DNA of 8,930 nt from Solobacterium sp. (lineage in GTDB: Bacteria; Bacillota_I; Bacilli_A; Erysipelotrichales; Erysipelotrichaceae), in the NCBI GenBank assembly GCA_016284975.1, contig JAEEPV010000267.1, positions 1-8,930 on the forward strand, written 5' to 3'. Shown in pieces: positions 1-7,337 of this stretch. Every line of letters starts with the position of its first letter. Position 1 is the first letter of the stretch. A model generated the notes under the pieces. It was not told where the DNA came from and did no database searches. It saw nothing but the letters and a program-made list of their open reading frames with translations. The translations under genes were made by a program, and so were the position numbers.

Positions 1-1470
1 ATTTACATTGCCGGGTTCTCCTATGATCGAGGGAATCCCATAACAGCTGGCTGCACTGATAAATACCAGAAGTGCTCCGGCAAGCAGTGACGGCAGCATC
101 AACGGCAGGTTGATCCGGAAAACAGTTTTCAGAGGCGAAGCCCCGGAGATCCGGCTTGCATCTTCCAGCGTCGGATCCATTTTTTCCATTGCCCGGCTGA
201 TCGTAATAAACGCATATGGGAAATAGAAGGTGGTAAGCACCCAGATAATGCCCGGCAATGTATATACATTCAGCGGTCCCGGCACATTACTCAGTCCAAG
301 CAGTCTGCGCAGAACGAGATTGACTGCACCGACATTCGGATTCATCAGCCGCAGCCATGCCATGGCACCGACATAGGGCGGCACCATGTAGGTAATTACA
401 AACAGCGAGCGGAAAAACGACCTTCCGTACAGGTTGGTTCTTCCCACCAGAAATGCCAGCGGAAAGGCAATCAGCGTTCCGAAGATCATCGTAAGTACAG
501 AAGCGATCATCGTATTCCTGACCGCTTCCACATTCATCGGGTAAGTAAACAGCCGCTTCAATGTATCCAGTGAGAATGCCCCATCCGGAAACAGTGCCGT
601 CGTAAACATATGCACCATCGGCAGTAAAAGGAATACAAGCAGAAAATCGATGATCAGAAGAATCAGAACCCACTTGATATCAAACTCCCACCGGCTTTCC
701 GCAGCCATCATGCATGCAAGAACTGCGATATCGATCATCAGAAGTATGCCGATCAGGATGATCGTGCTGCAGCGGCTGACGATTCCCTGCATGATTCCGT
801 TGATATGCCCCTCGGCAGCCAGAGCGAACGCTTTTGTCTGCTGCTCTTTTCCTCTTACACTCTTTTTCAGAAGGATCACATGGGAGGCGAAATCCGAATC
901 TCCGGCGGAAGCACTGGTGAAGAAAAGCTGCATCAGCATTGCCTGCCGCTCATCACCGGATAAGCCGCTCACATTCTTTTCAGCAACAGAGGGAACCGTA
1001 CAGGTTTCATCCGCAATGCACTTCAGCAGATCCGTTCTCAGTTTCCCGGCTTCTTCCCTGTTCAAAGAAGCAATCCGCTTCTTTTGTGCACCGGTCAGTT
1101 TCGGACCGGAGAACTGAAAGGAAAGAAGCAGTGTTTTATATGGGATTGCCTGGTTTTCACCGGTATAGTCTTCTTTCATCTGTTCGCTGTAGAACCGGCC
1201 GGTCACCTCGTCAACCGCTTTCCGCTCCGGTTCTTCCAGCTGTTTCAAAGACGGAAGGATCGCTTCGTTCCAGATCGAATTCATATCTTCCGACAGCAGA
1301 TAGATCGCACGATAGCTTTCCGAAGAACGGAATCCGGAGGTTTCGGAGATGTTCTTTCCCCAGAATCCAAGACCCGTAAGAACCGCACTGAAAAGGAACA
1401 GGACTGCCAGTCCTGCCTTTATTACGGATGCGGAAGTGATATGCCTGAAATCAGAATGCTTTGTTTCCAT
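1..1470 (-). CDS. Ferric-iron-type ABC transporter permease, FbpB-like (3' part beyond window)
   Basis: Inner-membrane permease of a ferric-iron-type ABC importer. The window holds the first 490 codons; the frame is still open at base 1. The ATG at 1470 follows the solute-binding protein gene by 20 bp. Seen: one membrane segment at about residues 17-37, a polar region at about 38-231, then hydrophobic segments at about 234-256, 266-288 and 317-342 and further ones after 350. The ABC-coupling EAA loop is clear at about residues 436-461 (EDASRISGASPLKTV followed by FRINLPLMLP). The stretch CYGIPSIIGEPGN at about 476-488 resembles the segment after the first EAA loop in FbpB/AfuB proteins. Family knowledge: these permeases are often about 500-560 residues with two fused halves, so a second half is probably missing here. 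Odd: the FbpB-like core seems to start only near residue 266, leaving a long N-terminal extension. The substrate could also be another anion such as a phosphonate; family confidence is high, substrate confidence moderate. Confidence 0.85.
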   Translation of the reverse strand, partial: METKHSDFRHITSASVIKAGLAVLFLFSAVLTGLGFWGKNISETSGFRSSESYRAIYLLSEDMNSIWNEAILPSLKQLEEPERKAVDEVTGRFYSEQMKEDYTGENQAIPYKTLLLSFQFSGPKLTGAQKKRIASLNREEAGKLRTDLLKCIADETCTVPSVAEKNVSGLSGDERQAMLMQLFFTSASAGDSDFASHVILLKKSVRGKEQQTKAFALAAEGHINGIMQGIVSRCSTIILIGILLMIDIAVLACMMAAESRWEFDIKWVLILLIIDFLLVFLLLPMVHMFTTALFPDGAFSLDTLKRLFTYPMNVEAVRNTMIASVLTMIFGTLIAFPLAFLVGRTNLYGRSFFRSLFVITYMVPPYVGAMAWLRLMNPNVGAVNLVLRRLLGLSNVPGPLNVYTLPGIIWVLTTFYFPYAFITISRAMEKMDPTLEDASRISGASPLKTVFRINLPLMLPSLLAGALLVFISAASCYGIPSIIGEPGNVN

Positions 1471-1490
1471 TGTGAATGGTCCTGATCGGA

Positions 1491-2654
1491 TTACTGTGTG
1501 ATTTTTTCAGTCCAGAGATTGTTGATTTCTTCCCTCTGATGATATGCCTTATCCCAGTCAACGCCCAGATCCATTTTGATCAGTTCATTGGTATCGATGG
1601 AATTGGCCGGGTGTTTTGTTTCGTTTTTGAGAACGGAATGCATATACGCCTGCATGATAATATCCTGTGCTTCTTCCGTCAGCATCCACTGGGCAATCGC
1701 TTCTGCCGCTTCGGTATTGACGTTCTTGGAGTATTCTTCCGCTACGATCATAACGGTAGAAGGAATGAGAATAACACCGTCTTCCGGATAAATAACTTTG
1801 AGATTTGTTACTTCATTGCCCTTCTTTGCCTCATCATCAAGTACTTTCAGAATCGATTCTTCCAGAATCATGATGGCTGCACACTCACCGCTCTGCAGTT
1901 TGGCAATGGCTGTGGAACCAGACTCCCGCATCACACGGTTTTCATTCAGCTTATCGAGATATTCTTCCCCATAAGTATCAAGCAATGAGACAACACTTGC
2001 ATAGGCAGACCCGCTGGTTGTCGGATCGCTCATTGAAATATAACCCTTCAGGGAAGGATCATAGGCAAAATCCTTAAAGGTCTTTGGAATCGTGACTCCT
2101 TTTTCCGCCCAGCTCTGTTCCATTTCCGGATTACAGGCAAGCACCATATTCAGTACACGAATCGGGTACCAGTAACCGTCCTTGTCATAATCGAAACGGA
2201 GAAGCTGATCCGCATTTTCGACTTCAAACGGATGGAGGTATCCGTAATCCTTCAGTTCCAGTGAGAACGCAGGTTCCGCCACCATGAACATATCCGCATC
2301 CAGCGGCTGGTCACGGTTCTCTCCCATTTCTCCATAGATTTTGGTAATCAGTGCACTGGTACCGGAGTAATAGAAGAAACTTCCGTCATTGCCCGGAACC
2401 AGGTTCGGGAATTTCTTTTTGATTGCTTCATCCATCATCTCGATCGCAAACGGATACATGGAGGTATAGATAACAAGTTCTCCCTCAACATCCTCCGATG
2501 AAGCAGAAACCGTATCGGTATTGTCCGTCGTATCCGCTGTGTCAGCCGGGGCAGCCGTTTCCGCAGTACCGGAGCTGCCGGTATTTCCCGATCCGCATCC
2601 CAGCATCATGCCAAGGCTCAAAGCGAGCAAAAGTTTCATCAGTTTGTTCATCAT
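1491..2654 (-). CDS. Ferric-iron-type ABC transporter substrate-binding lipoprotein
   Basis: Extracellular solute-binding protein, lipid-anchored to the membrane, that would deliver substrate to the permease encoded 20 bp downstream. I chose the ATG at 2654 (387 aa) because GAAGGGAAAGAA lies directly upstream; the frame is open to 2696 but that longer version would bury the signal peptide. Residues 1-19 form a signal peptide (MMNKLMKLLLALSLGMMLG) and Cys20 is the likely lipidated residue, with a slightly atypical lipobox (MLGC). A Thr/Asp/Ser/Ala-rich linker covers about 21-57. The mature domain starts with ELVIYTSMYPFA and continues with FFYYSGTSALITKIYGE and DADMFMVAEPAF, a pattern typical of COG1840 Fe(III)-binding proteins. 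The adjacent-tyrosine pair that binds iron in classical FbpA was not identified with confidence, so a non-iron ligand remains possible. No ATPase gene is visible; it may lie beyond the left edge. Confidence 0.85.
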   Translation of the reverse strand: MMNKLMKLLLALSLGMMLGCGSGNTGSSGTAETAAPADTADTTDNTDTVSASSEDVEGELVIYTSMYPFAIEMMDEAIKKKFPNLVPGNDGSFFYYSGTSALITKIYGEMGENRDQPLDADMFMVAEPAFSLELKDYGYLHPFEVENADQLLRFDYDKDGYWYPIRVLNMVLACNPEMEQSWAEKGVTIPKTFKDFAYDPSLKGYISMSDPTTSGSAYASVVSLLDTYGEEYLDKLNENRVMRESGSTAIAKLQSGECAAIMILEESILKVLDDEAKKGNEVTNLKVIYPEDGVILIPSTVMIVAEEYSKNVNTEAAEAIAQWMLTEEAQDIIMQAYMHSVLKNETKHPANSIDTNELIKMDLGVDWDKAYHQREEINNLWTEKITQ

Positions 2655-2695
2655 TTCTTTCCCTTCTGCAGAATCGCAACAATCTGTCTTTTTCA

Positions 2696-2725
2696 AATAT
2701 ACCCCAAATCAAATGTCCCTGAAAA
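2696..2725 (-). promoter_or_regulatory. Candidate promoter of the iron-type transporter genes
   Basis: On the minus strand a TATATT -10 element (2696-2701) lies 18 bp from a TTTTCA -35-like element (2720-2725), giving a leader of roughly 35 nt to the ATG at 2654. The -35 matches only four of six consensus positions. The placement just downstream of the terminator-like hairpin at 2764-2802 supports a separate transcription unit. No clear Fur-type 19-bp palindrome was seen here. Confidence 0.35.
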
Positions 2726-2754
2726 TAAGCTGCGTCAGAAAGATACATTTCGGT

Positions 2755-2802
2755 TTTATAAAGAATCCCCCGTTTACGTACGATTTCGTAAGCGAGGGGA
2801 TT
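2755..2802 (-). terminator. Hairpin and weak T tract after ccsA
   Basis: Bases 2764-2778 pair with 2787-2802. Arms AATCCCC and GGGGATT (7 bp) are followed inward by CGTTTACG against CGTAAGCG (8 bp, one G-T pair), with one bulged A at 2795 and an 8-nt loop. Read on the minus strand the stem is followed by CTTTATAAAA, a modest T-rich tail, about 90 bp after the ccsA stop codon. It most likely ends the nrfA-resB-ccsA transcript. The tail is weaker than that of the marR terminator. The rest of the 2655-2889 gap holds the candidate transporter promoter and a small AACCAA/TTGGTT hairpin overlapping the end of ccsA. Confidence 0.55.
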
Positions 2803-2889
2803 CGCAGTTTCGCAATAAATGTATCTGCTGATATTAAGACCGTTTCTCCGGTGATTTCCGGTTCCTCTTTTCCGAACCAATGGCTTTGG

Positions 2890-3699
2890 TTACAGGAGTT
2901 CCGGAAGAACTGCGCCATAGGAATGCAGACCCGGAATCAGGGTGTTTACGCCGATAAAGGTAAACAGCACGATCGGTACTGCCGCGATCGCAAAAATTGC
3001 CATGCGTCTTCCCTTCCAGTTCCGATTCAGACGCAGATGCAGGAAGATGCTGTACAGCAGCCAGGTAATCAGAGCCCAGACTTCTTTGGGATCCCAGGTC
3101 CAGAAGGAGGACCATGCCTGTTCCGCCCAGATGGCACCGGATACAATCGTTACGGTCAGTAACAGAAGGCCGAGCGCGATCAGACGATAGGTCATATAGT
3201 CGATATCCTCAAGGATCGGATTATTTTTATCCTGTTTCTCGGTATAGAGATACCGGATTCCGGATGCCCCTGCCAGTAAGAACGACGCATAGGCAAATGC
3301 CGCAGTTCCGATATGGAAGACAAACCATACACTGCGCAGTGCAGGCATCAGTTCCTTGATTCCCCTTGGCTGAAAGGCCGCATAAGAGATGACCAGAAAT
3401 ACCATCGGAATCGCAGCCGTCACGATCCAGTCTGCTTTCACTCTGGTCTTCAGGATGATTAACATCAGTGCGATGCCCCACGAGAACATCGCCGCAAATT
3501 CAAACTGATTGGACATCGGAACCCGGCCCGCCACAATACCCCGGGCAATGAGGTAGGCCGTACTCGCCGCAAAGCCGGCAAGAAACAGCCACCAGGCGTA
3601 TTTCTGGAGGGCTTCCCGCTTAAAGCTCACTCCGATAAACTGCAGAATCATCGCAAAGAAGTACAGTACAACTCCCGCAAAAAACAATCCATCAAGCAT
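2890..3699 (-). CDS. ccsA: Cytochrome c biogenesis protein CcsA/ResC (System II)
   Basis: Integral membrane haem-handling subunit of the System II cytochrome c synthetase; with ResB it moves haem across the membrane and attaches it to CxxCH motifs of apocytochromes. I chose ATG 3699 (269 aa): AAAGGGGGA lies 9 nt upstream and the start overlaps the resB stop by 8 bases. An in-frame ATG at 3726 is possible and would add nine residues. Visible hallmarks: GRVPMSNQFEF at about 58-68, the tryptophan-rich WWD segment WAEQAWSSFWTWDPKE at 191-206, and candidate haem-ligand histidines at 129, 221 (FLHLRL) and 259 (GLHSYG). Several hydrophobic segments cover most of the chain. The length is short compared with many ResC proteins but fits minimal CcsA forms. 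In some nrf clusters these two functions are fused as NrfI; here they are separate, overlapping genes. Confidence 0.93.
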   Translation of the reverse strand: MLDGLFFAGVVLYFFAMILQFIGVSFKREALQKYAWWLFLAGFAASTAYLIARGIVAGRVPMSNQFEFAAMFSWGIALMLIILKTRVKADWIVTAAIPMVFLVISYAAFQPRGIKELMPALRSVWFVFHIGTAAFAYASFLLAGASGIRYLYTEKQDKNNPILEDIDYMTYRLIALGLLLLTVTIVSGAIWAEQAWSSFWTWDPKEVWALITWLLYSIFLHLRLNRNWKGRRMAIFAIAAVPIVLFTFIGVNTLIPGLHSYGAVLPELL

Positions 3700-4921
3700 T
3701 CTTGTTATCCCCCTTTGAAAGCGCATGTTTCAGCTCCAGACTGAGCGCTTCATTCCGTCCGATTACGGTATATCCATCCTCTGATACCAGTACATTGACC
3801 GGCCGCTGAAAGAAGATCAGATACAGACCGACTGTTAACAGGATGACTGAAATAAGAAGGAAAAGATTGATTACCGCCGGAGACTTCTTGATTCTTAAAC
3901 CCGGATACTCCACCGGATCATTGAACGTAAAGGTCAGATCATCGATCGTTACCGAGTCTCCCGGAAAGGCAAGCATCTGTTCGTTCCTGTCGTGGTCCGC
4001 AAGCACAAACACATATACCGGATTCTCATAGGAACCGGTGGTGTTCGTGATCAGAGTCAGGGCACCGTTCTCCTTCTGCTCAAAGCCGGGATAAAGATCA
4101 TCAAACCAGATGCCGTTCATTCCATCCGCGGACAGAAAATCCTGCGAGGTGAGATAAAAGGAATCCGCATGACCATCCCCGTCGGTGACGGTTACCTTTC
4201 CCTTTGTGCCATATGTCTGCTGGTAAACTTTATAGTCTCCCATCGCTGCCGGGTGGTTCACGCTGACCCGTTTTTTTCCGGATGTACGCCCATCACTCAG
4301 GATGATCTCGATCTCACTTGCATAATCAAGACGTCCGGTTTCATCTTCGATGGAGAATTCATCGACTTTGATTTCCGTGCCGTCATCAAGGAAGATCGAT
4401 TCCCCCGGCATGCAGGTCTGATCGATGATCTTCGGCACTGCTGAGCCCAGTGCCCAGAACACCATCGTAAGAAGGATGCCGAAATGAAGCAGGAAGGAAC
4501 CGTATATCCCGATTCCCTGTTTTGTATAACGCGTAAGGGTTCCGTTTTGGTCAGCCGTGCATCCCATCTTCTTCAGAAGATCATGAATGGCCTGCGCTTC
4601 CTGTTCCTTTAACGGTACGGATGGAGTGAACTGTTCCGGAAGTACCTCAGTATTACGTGCCGTTTTTGCCTGCCGCATCGTGCAGAAGACAAGATTCAGA
4701 CAAAGCAGGAAGACCAGCAGCAGAAAATACCAGCTTTTGAATACATTGTTCAGATGCAGGAAAAGAATCACGTTATAGGTGTCCGGGAATTCCCTTACGT
4801 AATACATGACTTCGTTATTCTGAGGTATCAGCGATCCGGCCAGTGAGATCACAATGATCAGTCCCAGCAGGAAGAGCCCGAACTTCATGGAAGTGAAAAA
4901 TGACCAGAGTTTTTTACCCAT
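3692..4921 (-). CDS. resB: Cytochrome c biogenesis protein ResB/Ccs1 (System II)
   Basis: Membrane partner of CcsA in System II cytochrome c maturation; it is thought to hold the apocytochrome and haem at the outer face of the membrane. The start at 4921 (409 aa) is set by AAGGAG five bases upstream; an upstream in-frame ATG at 4942 lies inside a hairpin and has no ribosome binding site. Hydrophobic segments sit at about 12-32, 62-82, 140-160 and 350-371, with a large extracytoplasmic domain between the third and fourth, the classic ResB layout. Family-like details include GSLIPQN near residue 29, a membrane histidine at 146 (LLHFGILL) and VNHPAAMGDYKVYQQTYG at 221-238. It lies 54 bp after nrfA and its last codons overlap ccsA, so all three genes are probably co-transcribed. 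The obvious client is the neighbouring pentaheme NrfA. Confidence 0.93.
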   Translation of the reverse strand: MGKKLWSFFTSMKFGLFLLGLIIVISLAGSLIPQNNEVMYYVREFPDTYNVILFLHLNNVFKSWYFLLLVFLLCLNLVFCTMRQAKTARNTEVLPEQFTPSVPLKEQEAQAIHDLLKKMGCTADQNGTLTRYTKQGIGIYGSFLLHFGILLTMVFWALGSAVPKIIDQTCMPGESIFLDDGTEIKVDEFSIEDETGRLDYASEIEIILSDGRTSGKKRVSVNHPAAMGDYKVYQQTYGTKGKVTVTDGDGHADSFYLTSQDFLSADGMNGIWFDDLYPGFEQKENGALTLITNTTGSYENPVYVFVLADHDRNEQMLAFPGDSVTIDDLTFTFNDPVEYPGLRIKKSPAVINLFLLISVILLTVGLYLIFFQRPVNVLVSEDGYTVIGRNEALSLELKHALSKGDNKNA

Positions 4922-4931
4922 ATCGACTCCT

Positions 4932-4959
4932 TGAAAAACCATCCGTTTTCCGGATGGTT
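4932..4959 (-). terminator. Terminator- or attenuator-like hairpin between nrfA and resB
   Basis: A perfect 9-bp stem, AACCATCCG (4937-4945) against CGGATGGTT (4951-4959), closes a 5-nt loop. On the minus strand the stem runs into TTTTTC and then immediately into the AAGGAG ribosome binding site of resB. The short T run makes it a weak intrinsic terminator. It could allow partial read-through, so that nrfA is made in excess of its assembly factors, or act as a 3' stabiliser of nrfA mRNA. Which of these applies cannot be told from sequence. Confidence 0.5.
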
Positions 4960-4975
4960 CTGTTGATTTCTTCTG

Positions 4976-6286
4976 TTATGCGCCCAGGACTGTATTCAGC
5001 TCTCCGAGATATTTCTCAGCCTTGTCGAGGCAGTCTTTCGTAAGCGTTTTGTTGTGTACTCCATCGCTGTTCTCTACGAATACGAAGTCCCAGTACCACT
5101 GTGCGGTCCGCGCAAGATCCTGTGCCTTTGCGAGATTTTCTTCGCTGAGCGATCCGGCTTTGTAAGCTTCCGCAAGCTTGTCGTTGGCATCTTTCAGACC
5201 GTTTCCGATCGCATCCAGCCGCTCAAGGGTTTCCTTCTGAATGGATTCCACCTGGGAAGTGATATCGCCATGGCAGACATTGCAGGAACTCTCGAGAAGT
5301 TCCGGATTGTCGAGCGGTGAAGTCCAGTAGTGATTCGTGTAGGCTGTACCGTCATCTGCGGTCGCCTTGCCCATATGACAGGTGACACAGGTCATATCCG
5401 GATGGATTCCTCCGGCTGCCGAGATCGTCTCGAATTCCGGATGCTGGGTTTTAAGCCTGCGGACGCCGGTGTCTTCATCGACCCAGTCCGCGTAGGCATT
5501 TCCATCCGCATCAAGCAGATTGTTGTAGTAATCGAGCATTGCGTCCGGTGTGGCGTTTTCAATTCCCCTGTACGGGAACGTGGTCGCCTTCGTATCCGCC
5601 GCAAAATAGTATTCACTGTGGCACTGTGCGCATACCAGGTTCTGCATATTCTGGGAATCAATGCTGGAATCCAGTGCATCTGCGAGATACGTATGTGTTA
5701 CATACAGGGTTCCCGGTTCATTCTGATGACAGTGGAAGCACCCGAACGCATCCGTGATTTCTGCTTCCACATCTTCAAACGCAGCAGCGTAGGCGCTGTC
5801 GCCTTCATTCAGTGCTTTCGCAGTCATCGTGCTGGTTTTGCAGGTAAAGCAGTTCGCCAGCTTGTGCGGACGGCCGGTGCTTGTGACATCCTCAACAACA
5901 TACGTATGTCCGCGGGCACTGCCATACTGAATCGCAAATCCATAGCCCCGATAGAGCGTTGTGATGTAAGGATGAAGTTCGATGTAGCTGTGGATCTCAT
6001 CGTTTTCATCATTCTTTACATAACTGTTATATTCGTTCGGATACTTTTCTGCCCAGTCTGCGGAAGTGGTGACGGTAACGCCTGTCCCCTTCTCTGCAAT
6101 CAGAATCGGAGCCGCTTCCGATACGGTTGGCGCAGCAGCGGTTTCCGTTCCGGGCTCTGCCGCAGCTGCCTGCGGATTGGCCGCCCTGCCGGCTTTATTA
6201 TTCATATTTGCCAGGACGCCAATCGCTGCAGCGGCAATTACCAGAACAATCAGCAGCAGATTTTCCTTACTTTTATTATTTTTCAT
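4976..6286 (-). CDS. nrfA: Cytochrome c nitrite reductase (ammonia-forming), pentaheme NrfA
   Basis: Catalyses six-electron reduction of nitrite to ammonium at the outer face of the membrane. I start it at ATG 6286 (436 aa), preceded by AAAAGG nine bases upstream, because this gives a clean N-terminal hydrophobic segment (about residues 10-27). An Ala/Pro/Thr-rich linker runs to about 75. The haem motifs are CFTCK (146-150), the lysine-ligated active-site haem 1, then CFHCH (183-187), CAQCH (219-223), CVTCH (300-304) and CNVCH (335-339). Expected active-site residues are present: Arg125 (ARGH), Tyr226 (HSEYYF) and His282 in KTQHPEFE. Glu225, Lys279 and Gln281 match calcium-site positions of the calcium-dependent class. 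Length and motif order match the family. The N-terminal segment has a possible signal-peptidase site after VLA but could stay as a membrane anchor. It is the first gene of a unit with resB and ccsA; no nrfH is nearby. Confidence 0.95.
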   Translation of the reverse strand: MKNNKSKENLLLIVLVIAAAAIGVLANMNNKAGRAANPQAAAAEPGTETAAAPTVSEAAPILIAEKGTGVTVTTSADWAEKYPNEYNSYVKNDENDEIHSYIELHPYITTLYRGYGFAIQYGSARGHTYVVEDVTSTGRPHKLANCFTCKTSTMTAKALNEGDSAYAAAFEDVEAEITDAFGCFHCHQNEPGTLYVTHTYLADALDSSIDSQNMQNLVCAQCHSEYYFAADTKATTFPYRGIENATPDAMLDYYNNLLDADGNAYADWVDEDTGVRRLKTQHPEFETISAAGGIHPDMTCVTCHMGKATADDGTAYTNHYWTSPLDNPELLESSCNVCHGDITSQVESIQKETLERLDAIGNGLKDANDKLAEAYKAGSLSEENLAKAQDLARTAQWYWDFVFVENSDGVHNKTLTKDCLDKAEKYLGELNTVLGA

Positions 6287-6314
6287 AATATCGTACCTTT
6301 TCCGTTGTACTTTG

Positions 6315-6343
6315 ATTTTACAGGATGCGGAAGTGCTTTTCAA
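6315..6343 (-). promoter_or_regulatory. Sigma-70-type promoter of nrfA
   Basis: The minus strand shows TTGAAA (6338-6343), a 17-bp spacer and TAAAAT (6315-6320), giving a leader of about 20-25 nt before the ATG at 6286. Both hexamers match five of six consensus bases. I see no FNR-type TTGAT-N4-ATCAA site or other clear palindrome overlapping it, so any oxygen or nitrite control is not visible here. The promoter separates nrfA from the hydrolase gene 152 bp upstream. Confidence 0.7.
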
Positions 6344-6438
6344 TGACACATAACGGCAACATGCCAGTCGTCTGTAATTGGGCTGTGATTCAGAGAGCCT
6401 GGTTTCCCTGCATTCCTTTGGATCTTCTCTGCCCGCCG

Positions 6439-7323
6439 TTACCCTTTGGATGATTCTTTTTCCAGCAGATACTGAGCGATCCGTTTCTTTTCCGCATCGT
6501 TCAGGAAATGCATATGTCCCCTTCCCCTGATCAGATAGGTTTCGCAATTGGGTATGATCTTCTCCGCTCTTTCCAATACGCCCTCTCCGGGAAAGAGACA
6601 GTCCTTTTCCGCAGCCATTACAAGAGCCGGTGCCTTGCAGCAGGCCATCTTTGTAGCGGAAACATTTGTCGGCATGGCAGTTTTGATCTTTGCATGATCG
6701 ATACTGAGCTTTGCAGTCTCAATGATCTCATCTGTGATATTGTCTTCTGTAATCGCCATCGGCAGCAGCGTCTTTCGAAACCAGCTGTCTTTTCCACTCA
6801 TCCAGTACATCATCATTGGAAACATCATTCTGGCATTTTTCAGCTGAAACGCATTTTTGATTCCGGAGGGAATATACAGCAAAGCCCGCTTGATTTTTTC
6901 CGGTACTGTACACATCGCTTTGGCTATGATTCCCCCGCCAAAGGAACCGCCAAACAGACTGATCTGTTCATATCCAAGGGCATCGATTACTTCTCCGACC
7001 CATTTTCCGTAATCATAGTTAAAAGCCGACAAACTGGTTTCTGCGCTTTTCCCGGGATGACCGATCGTATCGACTGCGTAGATATGAAAATCCTTAAACA
7101 GAAAATCACAGGTCAGCAGATTATATGCTGTTGTCGCATTCCCGCCGTGAAACACCAGCAGCGGCTCTCCTTCCGGTGAACCGGTTTCGATCAGATGCGT
7201 CCTGCCAAAGGATGTTTCGACATACAAATCCCGGTATGGAACGTTCAGCCGTTTCAGCTGACGATCATACAGTTCCAGTATTTTCTGTTTTCTTTCTTCG
7301 CTTTTGTATATGGTTTTCTGCAT
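6439..7323 (-). CDS. Alpha/beta hydrolase, esterase/lipase-like
   Basis: Predicted cytoplasmic alpha/beta-hydrolase-fold enzyme of 294 aa; the substrate is unknown. The ATG at 7323 is preceded by AGGAG with a 6-nt gap. Visible features are the oxyanion-hole loop HGGNATT at about 59-65, the nucleophile elbow GGSFGG with Ser127, a probable acid Asp241 in AAEKDCLFPG, and the catalytic His270 in GRGHMHF. A Met-rich segment, about 165-177, lies in the lid/cap region (MMFPMMMYWM). No signal peptide is seen; the N-terminal 30 residues are charged and probably helical. It starts 14 bp after the AAA ATPase stop codon, so the two are very likely co-transcribed. The fold assignment is strong. Esterase, haloperoxidase-like or C-C hydrolase activity cannot be distinguished. 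Confidence 0.87.
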   Translation of the reverse strand: MQKTIYKSEERKQKILELYDRQLKRLNVPYRDLYVETSFGRTHLIETGSPEGEPLLVFHGGNATTAYNLLTCDFLFKDFHIYAVDTIGHPGKSAETSLSAFNYDYGKWVGEVIDALGYEQISLFGGSFGGGIIAKAMCTVPEKIKRALLYIPSGIKNAFQLKNARMMFPMMMYWMSGKDSWFRKTLLPMAITEDNITDEIIETAKLSIDHAKIKTAMPTNVSATKMACCKAPALVMAAEKDCLFPGEGVLERAEKIIPNCETYLIRGRGHMHFLNDAEKKRIAQYLLEKESSKG

Positions 7324-7337
7324 GTGTGCTCCTGCAC

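Noticed and set aside
650..1988. Several plus-strand open frames opposite the transporter genes
   Set aside because: The minus strand carries a continuous permease frame with an EAA loop and a lipoprotein with a signal peptide; the plus-strand products resemble nothing known.
2655..2696. A longer start for the solute-binding protein at 2696
   Set aside because: It would add 14 polar residues with two Cys before the signal peptide, and the good ribosome binding site lies inside it, just before 2654.
5330..6346. A 338-codon open frame on the plus strand opposite nrfA
   Set aside because: It is antisense to a gene with five haem motifs and all NrfA active-site residues; its translation is Cys/Arg/Ile-rich with no recognisable domain.
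6391..6410. A small hairpin (CAGAGA/TCCCTG arms) between the hydrolase and nrfA genes as a terminator
   Set aside because: The stem is six pairs with one G-T and there is no T tract on the minus strand.
6344..6438. Possible FNR or Rex site upstream of nrfA
   Set aside because: Fragments such as TGTGATTCA occur but no matching second half-site is found at the right spacing.
6287..6547. An N-terminal extension of nrfA to 6547
   Set aside because: It would overlap the hydrolase gene, cross the nrfA promoter and place 87 charged residues before the membrane segment; the ATG at 6286 has a ribosome binding site.
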